Origin: Streptococcus gwangjuense
GTDB taxonomy: Bacteria > Bacillota > Bacilli > Lactobacillales > Streptococcaceae
Length of the DNA stretch: 64,000 bases
Direction of reading: 5' to 3'
Assembly: GCF_003627155.1 (NCBI RefSeq)
Contig: NZ_CP032621.1
Location: forward strand, 744,001 to 808,000
Positions 1 through 7,509 of the stretch are shown piece by piece; within the stretch, counting starts at the first letter, position 1; each line of letters opens with the position of its first letter. The position numbers were made by a program, and so were the translations under genes. The notes below the pieces were generated by a model. That model was not told where the DNA came from. It worked only from the letters and a program-made list of their open reading frames with translations, and searched no databases.

Positions 1-905
1 AAAATGAAAAAGACATCGCAGTACCTGATAAAACAGTTCTTGTATTAGGCTACTTTGACGGTATTCACAAAGGACATCAGAAGCTTTTTGAAGTAGCTAG
101 CAAGGCTTCTATGAAAGATTATCTACCAGTTGTCGTGATGACCTTTACAGAGTCCCCTAAACTCGCTTTGCAACCTTACAAGCCAGAATTAATGCTTCAT
201 ATTGTTAGCCATGAAGAACGAGAACATAAGATGAAATGGCATGGAGTAGAGGCTCTTTTCTTACTTGACTTTAGTAGTAAATTTGCTAGTTTAACGGGGC
301 AAGAGTTCTTTGATACCTATGTTAGAGCTTTAAAACCAGCGATTATTGTAGCGGGATTTGATTACACCTTTGGTTCTGATAAGAAAACTGCGGATGATTT
401 GAAGGATTATTTTGATGGAGAAATCATCATTGTTCCTCCTGTTGAGGATGAAAAGGGGAAAATTAGTTCTACTCGTATTCGTCAAGCTATTCTTGATGGA
501 GATGTCAGAGAAGCTGGTCAGTTACTTGGCACTCCTCTACCATCACGTGGAATGGTTGTTCATGGCAATGCTCGTGGACGGACTATCGGTTACCCAACAG
601 CAAACTTAGTTTTAAGAGATAGAACTTATATGCCAGCAGACGGTGTCTACGTAGTCGATATTGAAGTGCAGCGTAAAAGATATCGTGGAATGGCGAGTGT
701 CGGGAAAAACGTTACTTTCGATGGAGAAGAGCCACGTTTTGAAGTAAATATTTTTGATTTTTCAGATGACATTTACGGTGAAACAGTGATTGTCTACTGG
801 CTAGACCGTGTTCGAGAAATGGTCAAATTTGACTCCGTTGAAGAACTGGTAGACCAACTCCAGAAGGATGAAGAAATTGCTCGGAATTGGAAGGATGCTG
901 AGTAG
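1..905 (+). CDS. ribF: Riboflavin kinase / FAD synthetase (5' end cut by the window)
   Basis: Bifunctional enzyme that phosphorylates riboflavin to FMN and adenylates FMN to FAD in the cytoplasm. The reading frame is open from base 3 and gives 300 residues, so only a few N-terminal residues are missing. The nucleotidyltransferase domain shows GYFDGIHKGHQ (nt 48-80), GFDYTFG (about nt 354-374) and ISSTRIR (about nt 460-483). The C-terminal flavokinase domain shows GNARGRTIGYPTANL (nt 564-608). The frame ends in TAG and is followed by a hairpin terminator. Upstream context is not visible. The family assignment is secure. Confidence 0.97.
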   Translation, partial: NEKDIAVPDKTVLVLGYFDGIHKGHQKLFEVASKASMKDYLPVVVMTFTESPKLALQPYKPELMLHIVSHEEREHKMKWHGVEALFLLDFSSKFASLTGQEFFDTYVRALKPAIIVAGFDYTFGSDKKTADDLKDYFDGEIIIVPPVEDEKGKISSTRIRQAILDGDVREAGQLLGTPLPSRGMVVHGNARGRTIGYPTANLVLRDRTYMPADGVYVVDIEVQRKRYRGMASVGKNVTFDGEEPRFEVNIFDFSDDIYGETVIVYWLDRVREMVKFDSVEELVDQLQKDEEIARNWKDAE

Positions 906-960
906 GAAATCGGAGTTTTATATAAAATTATCCATACTTTAGATTATTATTTCTAAATAG

Positions 961-990
961 AAAAAGTAGCCCTTTCCAGGCTACTTTTTT
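961..990. terminator. Bidirectional intrinsic terminator between ribF and the convergent DUF1980 gene
   Basis: An 11-bp stem (961-971 with 979-989) has a 7-nt loop and is flanked by an A-run on the left and a T-run on the right. It can therefore end both ribF transcription and the minus-strand operon. The T-run overlaps the stop codon of the minus-strand gene. Confidence 0.85.
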
Positions 991-1804
991 AAAACACGCG
1001 ATACACATAGGGATTTTCTGGTTTATCGACTTTGGTAAAGCTATCGATTTCCAAGGTTGGGAGATTTTGTTTGAGTTCTTTATGGTAGTGATTGACCAGT
1101 TTTCCTTTGGCTGTTATCCAGGTGTTATTCTCATACTGACGGGTATTTCCCTTGGTCAGCAATCCATAGACACCTGAATCCGCGATACAGTGAATAATGC
1201 CGAAGCGGAACAAAAATTGGCTATTGGCATGACTGGGGTCGTTATAGACAAAGCCTGTGAACTGGACCGTCTTACCCTCAAACTCATCTGGATAGTCGTA
1301 GATAGCCTCCATGACTTCCATATAGTTTTCATTAGTGATCTGAATACTATCTTGGGATAAGTATTTATCCGCCGCAGTTCGCATTTCCTTTTCATAAGCT
1401 GATTTTGAAAAATAAGAACTGGTATCTGGTTTCAAATATTGGCTTGTCGTTCCTTCACTTGTCTGAATGGCTTGATCCGTGCCTTCTGATAAGGGGAAGT
1501 GATAGCCTTTGGCAGAAACGGTCTGAGAATCCAAGCTAACAGTTGGAAAAGTTAAGCCGACGACAATAGGAATAACCAGAAGAGCAATACTCGTCACCTT
1601 CGCCAATCGGCTGTTCAGATGACTATGGGTTTTGACTTGCTTCATCCAGATATACAGTTGAACAATTGCCAAAATAAAGGAAAGTACCATGGAAAAATAG
1701 GCCAGATAGGAATAGTGCATGTTGATGTACTGGTTTAATTTTCCGGACAGATGGAGATAAATAGTCAATTCAAAATAGCCAGCTAAAACTAAAAATCGAA
1801 TCAT
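989..1804 (-). CDS. DUF1980 (UPF0703, TIGR03943-type) membrane-anchored protein
   Basis: A 271-aa protein of the DUF1980 / UPF0703 family (YcgQ-like), which is usually encoded beside a UPF0718 permease, as here. Hydrophobic segments lie near residues 3-22, 31-53 and 70-87. A soluble C-terminal domain of about 130 residues (roughly 140-271) carries the DUF1980 core. The ATG overlaps the permease stop as ATGA, so the two genes are translationally coupled. The biochemical role is unknown. Pairing with the permease suggests a two-component membrane complex, possibly for a metal or small ligand, but that is inference. Confidence 0.8.
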   Translation of the reverse strand: MIRFLVLAGYFELTIYLHLSGKLNQYINMHYSYLAYFSMVLSFILAIVQLYIWMKQVKTHSHLNSRLAKVTSIALLVIPIVVGLTFPTVSLDSQTVSAKGYHFPLSEGTDQAIQTSEGTTSQYLKPDTSSYFSKSAYEKEMRTAADKYLSQDSIQITNENYMEVMEAIYDYPDEFEGKTVQFTGFVYNDPSHANSQFLFRFGIIHCIADSGVYGLLTKGNTRQYENNTWITAKGKLVNHYHKELKQNLPTLEIDSFTKVDKPENPYVYRVF

Positions 1805-2706
1805 AGGATGACTCCAATCAAGAGAGAATACACTAAGACGACAAGAGTCACAATCATAATGAAGTGACCGATAAATCGTGCTTTCAAGTAATTTTTCATC
1901 ATGAGAATATTTTTGATATCCAACATTGGGCCAATAACGAGAAAGGCCAGAACTGGTGCTAAACCGAAACTCGAGAGAAGAGAAGCACCGATAAAGGCAT
2001 CCGCCTCACTACAGAGAGAGAGAAGAAAGGCCAAAAGCATCAAGAGCAGGATGGCAAAAAGAGGGGTTGCGCTGATAGAAGTAAGAATACGAGTCGGAAC
2101 ATAGACCTGTATCATAGAGGCAAAAAGACAGCCAAATACCAAATAGCGTCCCATATCAAAAAACTCATCAATGGCTTGCACAAAAACCTGAAAAACTTTT
2201 TTTGCAGGGGTCAAGTGAGAAAAATCGTGCTCATGACAGGAAAAACGATTTTCTTTTTGAATAGGTTCTTGCCAGAAAAATCCCAGAAAAATCCCAAGTA
2301 TCACAGCTACAAGAATGGAACCAAGAGCTCGTAAAAGGGCGATATGGAAGGAGTTGCCAAAGGCAGAATAGGTCGCAAAGAGAACAATAGGATTGATAAC
2401 AGGTGCTGTTACGAGAAAGGGAACGGCCGTGTAACTGGGAACCTTTTTTTCCAGAAAACGATTGATAATGGGGACGATTCCACATTCACAAGAAGGGAAA
2501 AGTATCCCAACGAAGGTGCCAAAAAAGATTCTCCCCCAACGATTTCGAGGGAGAAAATGATAAACCTTGTCAGGTGTGATATAAACCTCAATCAGTCCTG
2601 AGACAATACTTCCTATCAGAACGAAGGGTAGGGCTTCAATGATAATGGAGAGAAAAATAGCCCCAGTTTGAAGCACACTAGACGGGAGTTGTTGGAAAGC
2701 AGTCAT
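1801..2706 (-). CDS. UPF0718 (DUF318) family permease
   Basis: A 301-aa polytopic membrane protein of the UPF0718 family (YcgR-like, distantly related to ArsP-type permeases). The conserved PSCECGIVPI motif at residues 71-80 carries Cys73 and Cys75, the pair typical of this family. Hydrophobic segments run along most of the protein, with a charged, His-containing loop near residues 150-170. Its start codon directly follows the stop of the 43-aa gene, and its end overlaps the DUF1980 gene by 4 nt, so the three genes form one tight operon. The substrate is unknown. Confidence 0.82.
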   Translation of the reverse strand: MTAFQQLPSSVLQTGAIFLSIIIEALPFVLIGSIVSGLIEVYITPDKVYHFLPRNRWGRIFFGTFVGILFPSCECGIVPIINRFLEKKVPSYTAVPFLVTAPVINPIVLFATYSAFGNSFHIALLRALGSILVAVILGIFLGFFWQEPIQKENRFSCHEHDFSHLTPAKKVFQVFVQAIDEFFDMGRYLVFGCLFASMIQVYVPTRILTSISATPLFAILLLMLLAFLLSLCSEADAFIGASLLSSFGLAPVLAFLVIGPMLDIKNILMMKNYLKARFIGHFIMIVTLVVLVYSLLIGVIL

Positions 2707-2838
2707 CTAGTTTTTCTTTTCTGCTTTGGCTTTTTTCTCTTTGTCATCAGGGAAAGTAACTTGTTTCAAATCAGGGAGTTTCGCAAACTCCTCAAACATC
2801 TTGTCCAAGTCGTCCGTTTTTGTAAATTTTACAGCCAT
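2707..2838 (-). CDS. 43-aa conserved small protein, first gene of the UPF0718/DUF1980 operon
   Basis: This short frame begins MAVKFTKTDDLDKMFEEF and ends in a lysine-rich tail (KEKKAKAEKKN). It is soluble and highly charged. A GAGGTG ribosome-binding site lies about 6 nt before the ATG. The TAG stop is immediately followed, with no gap, by the ATG of the permease. A good -10 box stands upstream. It resembles a small streptococcal family that I recall as the SPJ_0845 family, but the name should be checked. Function unknown. The zero-base spacing argues that it is a real member of the operon. Confidence 0.7.
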   Translation of the reverse strand: MAVKFTKTDDLDKMFEEFAKLPDLKQVTFPDDKEKKAKAEKKN

Positions 2839-2868
2839 AGGTGCACCTCGATTCTAAATTCTACCTCT

Positions 2869-2874
2869 ATTATA
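2869..2874 (-). promoter_or_regulatory. Probable -10 box for the 43-aa/UPF0718/DUF1980 operon
   Basis: A perfect TATAAT on the minus strand lies about 31 nt before the start of the 43-aa gene. The -35 region is weak (TTCCCT-like at 17-bp spacing). Confidence 0.5.
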
Positions 2875-2931
2875 CTATTATTTTGAGGAAAAGGGAAAAG
2901 TTAGAATTGAGGATCTAACGAATAATAGAGC

Positions 2932-2969
2932 GTGATATATCCTAATATACACTATGATTGTGATATAAT
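2932..2969 (+). promoter_or_regulatory. Extended -10 promoter with GTGATATA direct repeats, before the PBECR-like gene
   Basis: TGA-TATAAT (2961-2969) is an extended -10 box placed about 25 nt before the start codon. The octamer GTGATATA occurs at 2932-2939 and again at 2960-2967, 28 bp apart, the second overlapping the -10 box. The repeat could be an operator, but this rests on position alone. Confidence 0.5.
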
Positions 2970-2993
2970 AATTGTGGAATAACGGAGGAAATG

Positions 2994-3374
2994 ATGGAAC
3001 ATAAAAAGATCGGTCAGGTGACTGACGAAGTAAAAGAAATTTTTAATATTGTTCTTGAAGCTAGTGATATCAAAGTTAACAAAGAAGGTTTAAGAAGTCA
3101 TATGTTGAAACGGCATCATAATGATGTGATTCATCATATTGAAGACCTGGAACTTATACTAAGTAATCCAGATTTCGTTGGGGTCAATCCACGAGAGAAA
3201 GATGCTAGTTTTGAATATGTTAAAAGATTTGATGATAATGTTCTTGTTGCCATCAAGTTACATAAAAGTGGAGATTTCTTTTATGTTCCGACCATGTATC
3301 GCTTACAAGATTTCAAGTTACAAAGTCGTATTAAGTCTGGTAGATTGAGAAAGCTTGACAAAAAAAGTAGATAG
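2994..3374 (+). CDS. Small protein resembling the PBECR (barnase/EndoU/RelE-like) nuclease families
   Basis: A 126-aa soluble protein. GGAGG at 2984-2988 favours the ATG at 2994 (5-nt spacing) over the one at 2991. The central part (HMLKRH, then ILSNPDFVGVNP, a hydrophobic strand around VLVAIKLH, and a C-terminal SRIKSGRLRKL) follows the layout I associate with phage-Barnase-EndoU-ColicinE5/D-RelE-like nuclease domains: an N-terminal His, an NPDxxG turn and a late basic Arg/Lys motif. I cannot confirm activity. No antitoxin gene is visible beside it. A structured RNA starts within about 20 nt of its stop codon. It could also be an inactive domesticated copy. Confidence 0.5.
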   Translation: MEHKKIGQVTDEVKEIFNIVLEASDIKVNKEGLRSHMLKRHHNDVIHHIEDLELILSNPDFVGVNPREKDASFEYVKRFDDNVLVAIKLHKSGDFFYVPTMYRLQDFKLQSRIKSGRLRKLDKKSR

Positions 3375-3383
3375 TGCTAGAAT
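3355..3383 (+). promoter_or_regulatory. Consensus promoter of an orphan structured RNA
   Basis: TTGACA (3355-3360), a 17-bp spacer, then TGC-TAGAAT (extended -10, 3375-3383). The -35 box and much of the spacer lie inside the last codons of the PBECR-like gene. The predicted start of transcription is near 3390. It is among the closest matches to consensus in the window and does not lead to any ORF. Confidence 0.8.
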
Positions 3384-3389
3384 AACATT

Positions 3390-3514
3390 AACGAAAGACA
3401 TTTGAGGGCAGAAAGGTTCCTGCCGCACCTTGAAGAAGGTATCTGAGATGCTGGGTACACCGACCAGCCAAGTGTCCGTTATTTCAAAGGAGGGAGCTTA
3501 AATGCTCCTTTTTT
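3390..3514 (+). ncRNA. Orphan structured RNA, four-way-junction fold, unassigned
   Basis: About 125 nt lie between a consensus promoter and an intrinsic terminator, with no ORF. A long-range stem P1 pairs 3397-3404 (GACATTTG) with 3469-3476 (CAAGTGTC). It encloses three hairpins: P2 3407-3411/3420-3424 (GGCAG/CTGCC), P3 3427-3431/3436-3440 (ACCTT/AAGGT with a GAAG loop) and P4 3450-3454/3464-3468 (GCTGG/CCAGC). The next gene, tex, has its own promoter more than 300 nt away, so this looks like a free-standing small RNA and not a leader. It does not show the signatures of SRP RNA, tmRNA, 6S, RNase P, T-box or TPP elements. It could be a known lactic-acid-bacterial RNA motif that I fail to recognise. 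Confidence 0.65.
3492..3514 (+). terminator. Intrinsic terminator of the orphan RNA
   Basis: GGAGC/GCTCC stem (3493-3497 with 3504-3508) and a 6-nt loop, followed by six T residues. Confidence 0.8.
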
Positions 3515-3545
3515 GTTTAAAAATTTCAAAATAGATTACACTCAC

Positions 3546-3571
3546 CGCAGGCTCAGGCTTGCGATTTTTTT
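3546..3571 (+). terminator. Second terminator-like hairpin downstream of the orphan RNA
   Basis: A 7-bp stem (CGCAGGC 3546-3552 with GCTTGCG 3557-3563, TCAG loop) is followed by an A and seven T residues. No gene between 3515 and 3546 needs it. It may be a backup terminator or the remnant of a lost gene. Confidence 0.6.
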
Positions 3572-3824
3572 ATTTCTCAAAAACACGCATTTTGGACGAT
3601 TAGAAACAGAAATTACAATCCTATTGTTCAAAAAAAGGGTTTTCTTGATGAATAGAGAGGGAGAATAGTGGCGCATTATTGTCAAAAATAAAAACAGTGA
3701 AAATTTAATCACTAATCCTTTTGTAATCTAGTAGAATTCTAAATTGAAACCTTCTCAATGAATAGAATATTGAAATGAAGTAAATTTATTTCCCAACTTA
3801 TGTTTTAAAATTGTAAGAGGTAAT
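3572..3824. other. AT-rich intergenic stretch with no recognisable gene
   Basis: No ORF with a ribosome-binding site was found on either strand. The stretch holds a weak AGTGA/TCACT hairpin near 3695-3715 and two imperfect copies of a TTCTyrATGAATAGA-like sequence near 3651 and 3751. It may be decayed sequence. Confidence 0.4.
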
Positions 3825-3841
3825 TTGAAACGTTTAGCTTG

Positions 3842-3850
3842 TGGTATAAT
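3842..3850 (+). promoter_or_regulatory. Extended -10 promoter of tex; predicts a leaderless mRNA
   Basis: TGG-TATAAT ends at 3850 and the ATG of tex is at 3857, leaving exactly six bases. Transcription should start at or next to the A of the ATG. There is no Shine-Dalgarno sequence before this start. Confidence 0.7.
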
Positions 3851-3856
3851 AGATTC

Positions 3857-5986
3857 ATGGATAAAAAATATGAAAAAATCTCCCAGGATTTGGGAGTGAC
3901 GTTAAAGCAAATTGATACCGTTCTAAGTTTGACAGCTGAAGGGGCGACTATTCCCTTTATCGCGCGTTATCGCAAGGACATGACTGGTAGTCTGGATGAG
4001 GTGGCGATTAAGGCCATTATTGACTTGGATAAAAGTCTGACAAATCTCAACGACCGTAAGGAAGCTGTTTTAGCTAAGATTCAAGAACAAGGCAAGTTGA
4101 CCAAGGAGTTGGAAGAAGCTATCTTAGCTGCCGAAAAATTAGCTGATGTAGAAGAACTCTATCTTCCATACAAGGAAAAGCGTCGGACCAAGGCAACTAT
4201 TGCCCGTGAAGCAGGACTCTTCCCACTTGCTCGCTTGATTTTGCAGAATGTAACTGACTTAGAGAAGGAAGCAGAAAAGTTCGTCTGTGAAGGATTTGCG
4301 ACTGGTAAGGAAGCCTTGGCTGGTGCAGTTGATATCTTGGTCGAAGCCTTATCGGAAGATGTGACTTTGCGTTCCATGACTTATCAGGAGGTGCTGAGAC
4401 ACTCTAAACTCACTTCTCAAGTTAAGGATGAAAGTCTTGATGAAAAGCAGGTTTTTCAGATTTATTATGATTTTTCAGAGACGGTTGGGAATATGCAGGG
4501 TTATCGTACCTTGGCTCTCAATCGTGGGGAGAAGCTAGGTATTTTGAAAGTTGGTTTTGAACATGCGACAGACCGCATTTTTGCTTTCTTTGCAGCTCGT
4601 TTCAAGGTGAAAAATGCCTATATAGATGAAGTGGTTCAGCAATCTGTTAAGAAAAAGGTCCTGCCTGCTATCGAGCGTCGTATTCGGACAGAACTAACTG
4701 AGAAGGCAGAAGAAGGAGCTATCCAACTCTTTTCTGACAACCTGCGCAATCTTCTCTTGGTTGCTCCGCTGAAAGGGCGCGTGGTTCTTGGATTTGACCC
4801 TGCCTTTCGTACAGGTGCCAAGCTAGCTGTCGTTGATGCAACTGGGAAAATGCTGACAACTCAGGTCATTTATCCTGTCAAACCAGCATCAGCTCGTCAA
4901 ATCGAAGAAGCTAAGAAAGATCTGGCGGACTTGATTGGTCAATATGGTGTAGAGATCATTGCTATCGGAAATGGAACGGCTAGTCGTGAAAGTGAAGCCT
5001 TTGTGGCGGAAGTTCTGAAAGATTTTCCTGAGGTCAGCTATGTTATCGTCAATGAAAGTGGTGCTTCGGTCTATTCTGCCAGCGAACTTGCTCGTCAGGA
5101 ATTTCCAGACTTAACCGTTGAAAAACGCTCTGCTATTTCTATCGCACGTCGTTTGCAAGATCCTCTTGCAGAGTTGGTCAAAATCGATCCTAAGTCAATT
5201 GGTGTCGGTCAATATCAACACGATGTCAGTCAGAAGAAACTATCTGAGAGTCTGGACTTTGTTGTCGATACAGTGGTAAACCAAGTCGGTGTCAATGTCA
5301 ATACAGCCAGCCCAGCTCTTCTTTCCCATGTCGCTGGACTCAATAAAACCATTTCTGAAAATATTGTCAAATACCGTGAGGAGGAAGGAAAAATCACTTC
5401 ACGCGCCCAAATCAAGAAAGTTCCGCGTCTGGGGGCCAAGGCCTTTGAACAGGCTGCTGGTTTCCTTCGTATCCCTGAAAGTAGCAATATCCTTGATAAT
5501 ACAGGAGTTCACCCAGAAAATTACAGTGCTGTTAAGGAACTCTTCAAACGTTTAGATATTAAAGACCTAAACGAAGAAGCCCAAGGCAAACTCAAGTCGC
5601 TTTCAGTCAAGGAAATAGCGCAAGAACTGAATCTTGGTCCAGAAACTCTTAAAGATATCATTGCAGATCTTCTCAAACCAGGTCGAGATTTCCGTGACTC
5701 TTTTGATGCTCCAGTTCTCCGTCAAGATGTATTGGATATCAAGGATCTTGTTGTCGGTCAGAAGCTAGAAGGTGTGGTGCGTAACGTCGTTGATTTCGGT
5801 GCCTTCGTTGATATCGGGATTCACGAGGACGGTTTGATTCATATTTCCCACATGAGTCGCAAATTTATTAAACACCCTAGTCAAGTGGTATCCGTTGGTG
5901 ATTTGGTGACAGTCTGGGTTAAGAAAATTGATACTGAACGTGAAAAAGTCAATCTGTCGCTCCTCGCTCCAAATGAAACTGACTGA
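3857..5986 (+). CDS. tex: Tex family RNA-binding transcription accessory protein
   Basis: A 709-aa cytoplasmic nucleic-acid-binding protein of the Tex family, linked to transcription and virulence gene expression in streptococci. Domains in order: N-terminal helical Tex_N region; YqgF/RNase H-like domain from about residue 308 ([18 protein letters not shown]); helix-hairpin-helix region from about 480 ([13 protein letters not shown]); C-terminal S1 domain about 632-703 ([16 protein letters not shown]). The frame is open six codons further up, but those codons span the -10 box, so MDKKYEK is the credible start. Translation is probably leaderless. The stop overlaps the next gene by 14 nt. Confidence 0.96.
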   Translation: MDKKYEKISQDLGVTLKQIDTVLSLTAEGATIPFIARYRKDMTGSLDEVAIKAIIDLDKSLTNLNDRKEAVLAKIQEQGKLTKELEEAILAAEKLADVEELYLPYKEKRRTKATIAREAGLFPLARLILQNVTDLEKEAEKFVCEGFATGKEALAGAVDILVEALSEDVTLRSMTYQEVLRHSKLTSQVKDESLDEKQVFQIYYDFSETVGNMQGYRTLALNRGEKLGILKVGFEHATDRIFAFFAARFKVKNAYIDEVVQQSVKKKVLPAIERRIRTELTEKAEEGAIQLFSDNLRNLLLVAPLKGRVVLGFDPAFRTGAKLAVVDATGKMLTTQVIYPVKPASARQIEEAKKDLADLIGQYGVEIIAIGNGTASRESEAFVAEVLKDFPEVSYVIVNESGASVYSASELARQEFPDLTVEKRSAISIARRLQDPLAELVKIDPKSIGVGQYQHDVSQKKLSESLDFVVDTVVNQVGVNVNTASPALLSHVAGLNKTISENIVKYREEEGKITSRAQIKKVPRLGAKAFEQAAGFLRIPESSNILDNTGVHPENYSAVKELFKRLDIKDLNEEAQGKLKSLSVKEIAQELNLGPETLKDIIADLLKPGRDFRDSFDAPVLRQDVLDIKDLVVGQKLEGVVRNVVDFGAFVDIGIHEDGLIHISHMSRKFIKHPSQVVSVGDLVTVWVKKIDTEREKVNLSLLAPNETD

Positions 5987-6422
5987 TTACGTTAAGCAGG
6001 TTTCACTAGAAGACTTCGGCAGACCTTTTACCCATCATGTCCAGTGGAATAGGCGTCTACGTTCGACAGGTGGGCGATTTTTCCCAAAAGATGGGCATTT
6101 GGATTTTAATCCCAAGGTTTATCAGGAACTGGGTCTGGATGTTTTTAGGAAAATTGTCCGACATGAACTCTGTCATTATCACCTCTATTTTCAAGGGAAG
6201 GGCTATCAACACAAGGATAGGGATTTTAAGGAACTGTTGAAAGCAGTGGATGGATTACGCTTTGTGCCCTACTTGACAAATAGTCACTCTAAACCACTCA
6301 AACTTTATCGTTGTCAATCCTGCCAGCAAAGGTATCAGCGCAAGAGAAGGATTGATACCAAACGCTATCGCTGTGGAGTTTGTCGAGGTAAATTGCTACT
6401 AATAAATCAGCCTGAGGACTGA
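5973..6422 (+). CDS. SprT-like zinc metalloprotease-fold protein
   Basis: A 149-aa SprT family protein (YdcK-like). A zincin HExxH motif, HELCH, begins near residue 67. A C-terminal zinc ribbon has CxxC pairs at about 114-117 and 134-137. The start MKLTDYVKQ is chosen because it follows the tex stop by translational coupling (14-nt overlap). The longer frame would begin deep inside tex. The biological substrate in streptococci is not known. The eukaryotic relative Spartan/SPRTN cleaves DNA-protein crosslinks, and whether this protein is a protease is uncertain. Confidence 0.88.
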   Translation: MKLTDYVKQVSLEDFGRPFTHHVQWNRRLRSTGGRFFPKDGHLDFNPKVYQELGLDVFRKIVRHELCHYHLYFQGKGYQHKDRDFKELLKAVDGLRFVPYLTNSHSKPLKLYRCQSCQQRYQRKRRIDTKRYRCGVCRGKLLLINQPED

Positions 6423-6441
6423 TGAAAGCCGAGCCTACCTG

Positions 6442-6450
6442 TGATATACT
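6442..6450 (+). promoter_or_regulatory. Extended -10 promoter for the PspC-domain gene
   Basis: TGA-TATACT ends at 6450, 30 nt before the ATG at 6481. An AGAGGA ribosome-binding site lies between. Confidence 0.55.
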
Positions 6451-6480
6451 ATGTCTAACATAGCAGAAAGAGGAAATATC

Positions 6481-6753
6481 ATGAACAGTAAATTTTATAA
6501 AATGAGACGAAATCGCATGATTTCAGGAGTTTTGGCAGGTCTGTCAGACAAGTGGAATTTTGATGTTACCCTTGTTCGTTTTCTATTTGCTATTTTTACA
6601 GTCGCAAATTTTGGACTTGGGGTGATTATCTATATCATCCTAGCTTCTATCATGCCTACCAAGGAAGAAATCGAAGCAGAAATGTACGGAACAGGCCCAC
6701 GAAAACGCAAAGAAGCCCAAGCCATTGACGATAATGAAGGATGGTTTTGGTGA
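6481..6753 (+). CDS. PspC-domain small membrane protein
   Basis: A 90-aa protein with a PspC (phage shock protein C) domain at residues about 6-62: a FYKMRRNRMISGVLAGLSDKW-like amphipathic N-terminal part, then one hydrophobic segment (about residues 32-56). The C-terminus is short, charged and soluble. The start at 6481 follows AGAGGA at 6-nt spacing. The upstream in-frame ATG at 6451 overlaps the promoter. No other psp genes are adjacent. It is likely a membrane-stress or envelope protein, but its function in streptococci is not established. Confidence 0.85.
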   Translation: MNSKFYKMRRNRMISGVLAGLSDKWNFDVTLVRFLFAIFTVANFGLGVIIYIILASIMPTKEEIEAEMYGTGPRKRKEAQAIDDNEGWFW

Positions 6754-6816
6754 GGTTAATAAGGAAATATTTATTATTTGCACTATAGTACTTCAAAGAA
6801 GTGTCATAAATGACTG

Positions 6817-6852
6817 AAAATCCCTTGTCGCTACATAGCCACAAGGGATTTT
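6817..6852. terminator. Bidirectional terminator between the PspC gene and the bacteriocin-type ABC operon
   Basis: A perfect 12-bp inverted repeat (6817-6828 with 6841-6852) flanked by A- and T-runs serves two convergent units. Confidence 0.85.
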
Positions 6853-6857
6853 GGTAT

Positions 6858-7508
6858 TTAATTATAATCTGTTTCGTCTTTAGAAAGCCGAATTGTCTGA
6901 TCAGCCATTTTCCAAATACTAGGATTGTGAGTTGCGATGATAATTGTTCTATTAGCATTACGAAGTTCAAGGAGAATTTCCATAATTTCCTTGGAATTTT
7001 TAGGATCTAGTGAGGCGGTTGGTTCATCAGCTAGAATCAAAGGAGGATTTTTCAGGATAATTTTGGCAAGTGCTACACGTTGAGCTTCACCACCAGATAA
7101 TTCATAGATTTTTTGGTTGAGACTTAGATAATCCAGTCTTACAGCTTGCAGTGCTTGAAGAAGAAGTCTTTCTTTTTCTTGTTTCTTGTTCTTTTTTTTA
7201 CCAATCATTCCCAGCTCAAGGTTTTCTCGAATGGTCTGACTTTCTAATAGTCCAAAGTTCTGGAAGAGATAGCCAAGTTCGTTACGATAAAATTCCTCAT
7301 TTTTTATTGAAGTCAAAGGATTTCCTTTGTAAAATATTTCCCCTTTATCGAAAGTCTCTAGTTTTGCTAGCATATTCAGCAAAGTGGTTTTGCCACAACC
7401 ACTATCTCCTATCAATGCATACACCATACCACTTTGAAAATTAAGACTCAAGTCTGAAAAAATGACACGAGAACCAAATTGTTTCCAAATATGTTGTAAT
7501 TCAATCAT
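6858..7508 (-). CDS. ABC transporter ATPase, lactococcin-972-group bacteriocin export type
   Basis: A 216-aa nucleotide-binding subunit. Walker A GDSGCGKTT is at residues 34-42, the signature LSGGEAQ at 137-143 and Walker B LILADEP at 157-163. The start is MIELQHIW at 7508, with AAAGGAGG correctly spaced. The upstream in-frame Met lies inside the permease gene. The 1-nt gap to the permease makes the two a transporter pair. The pairing with a DUF1430-type permease is typical of bacteriocin export or immunity systems of the lactococcin 972 group. No lactococcin 972 homologue is visible, only a very short ORF upstream of the permease. Confidence 0.85.
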   Translation of the reverse strand: MIELQHIWKQFGSRVIFSDLSLNFQSGMVYALIGDSGCGKTTLLNMLAKLETFDKGEIFYKGNPLTSIKNEEFYRNELGYLFQNFGLLESQTIRENLELGMIGKKKNKKQEKERLLLQALQAVRLDYLSLNQKIYELSGGEAQRVALAKIILKNPPLILADEPTASLDPKNSKEIMEILLELRNANRTIIIATHNPSIWKMADQTIRLSKDETDYN

Positions 7509-7509
7509 A

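Noticed and set aside
1..905. Truncated or frameshifted ribF
   Set aside because: The frame is open to the window edge and includes the complete GYFDGIHKGHQ motif. The gene is only cut by the window.
2668..2886. Plus-strand ORF of 72 codons over the start of the UPF0718 operon
   Set aside because: It is antisense to the 43-aa gene and the permease start, has no ribosome-binding site, and the minus-strand frame has better signals.
3390..3514. Possible TPP riboswitch, T-box or SRP RNA
   Set aside because: The CTGAGA is not followed by the TPP pyrophosphate-binding core. There is no T-box GGTGG sequence, and the SRP domain IV loop is absent. No gene lies close downstream.
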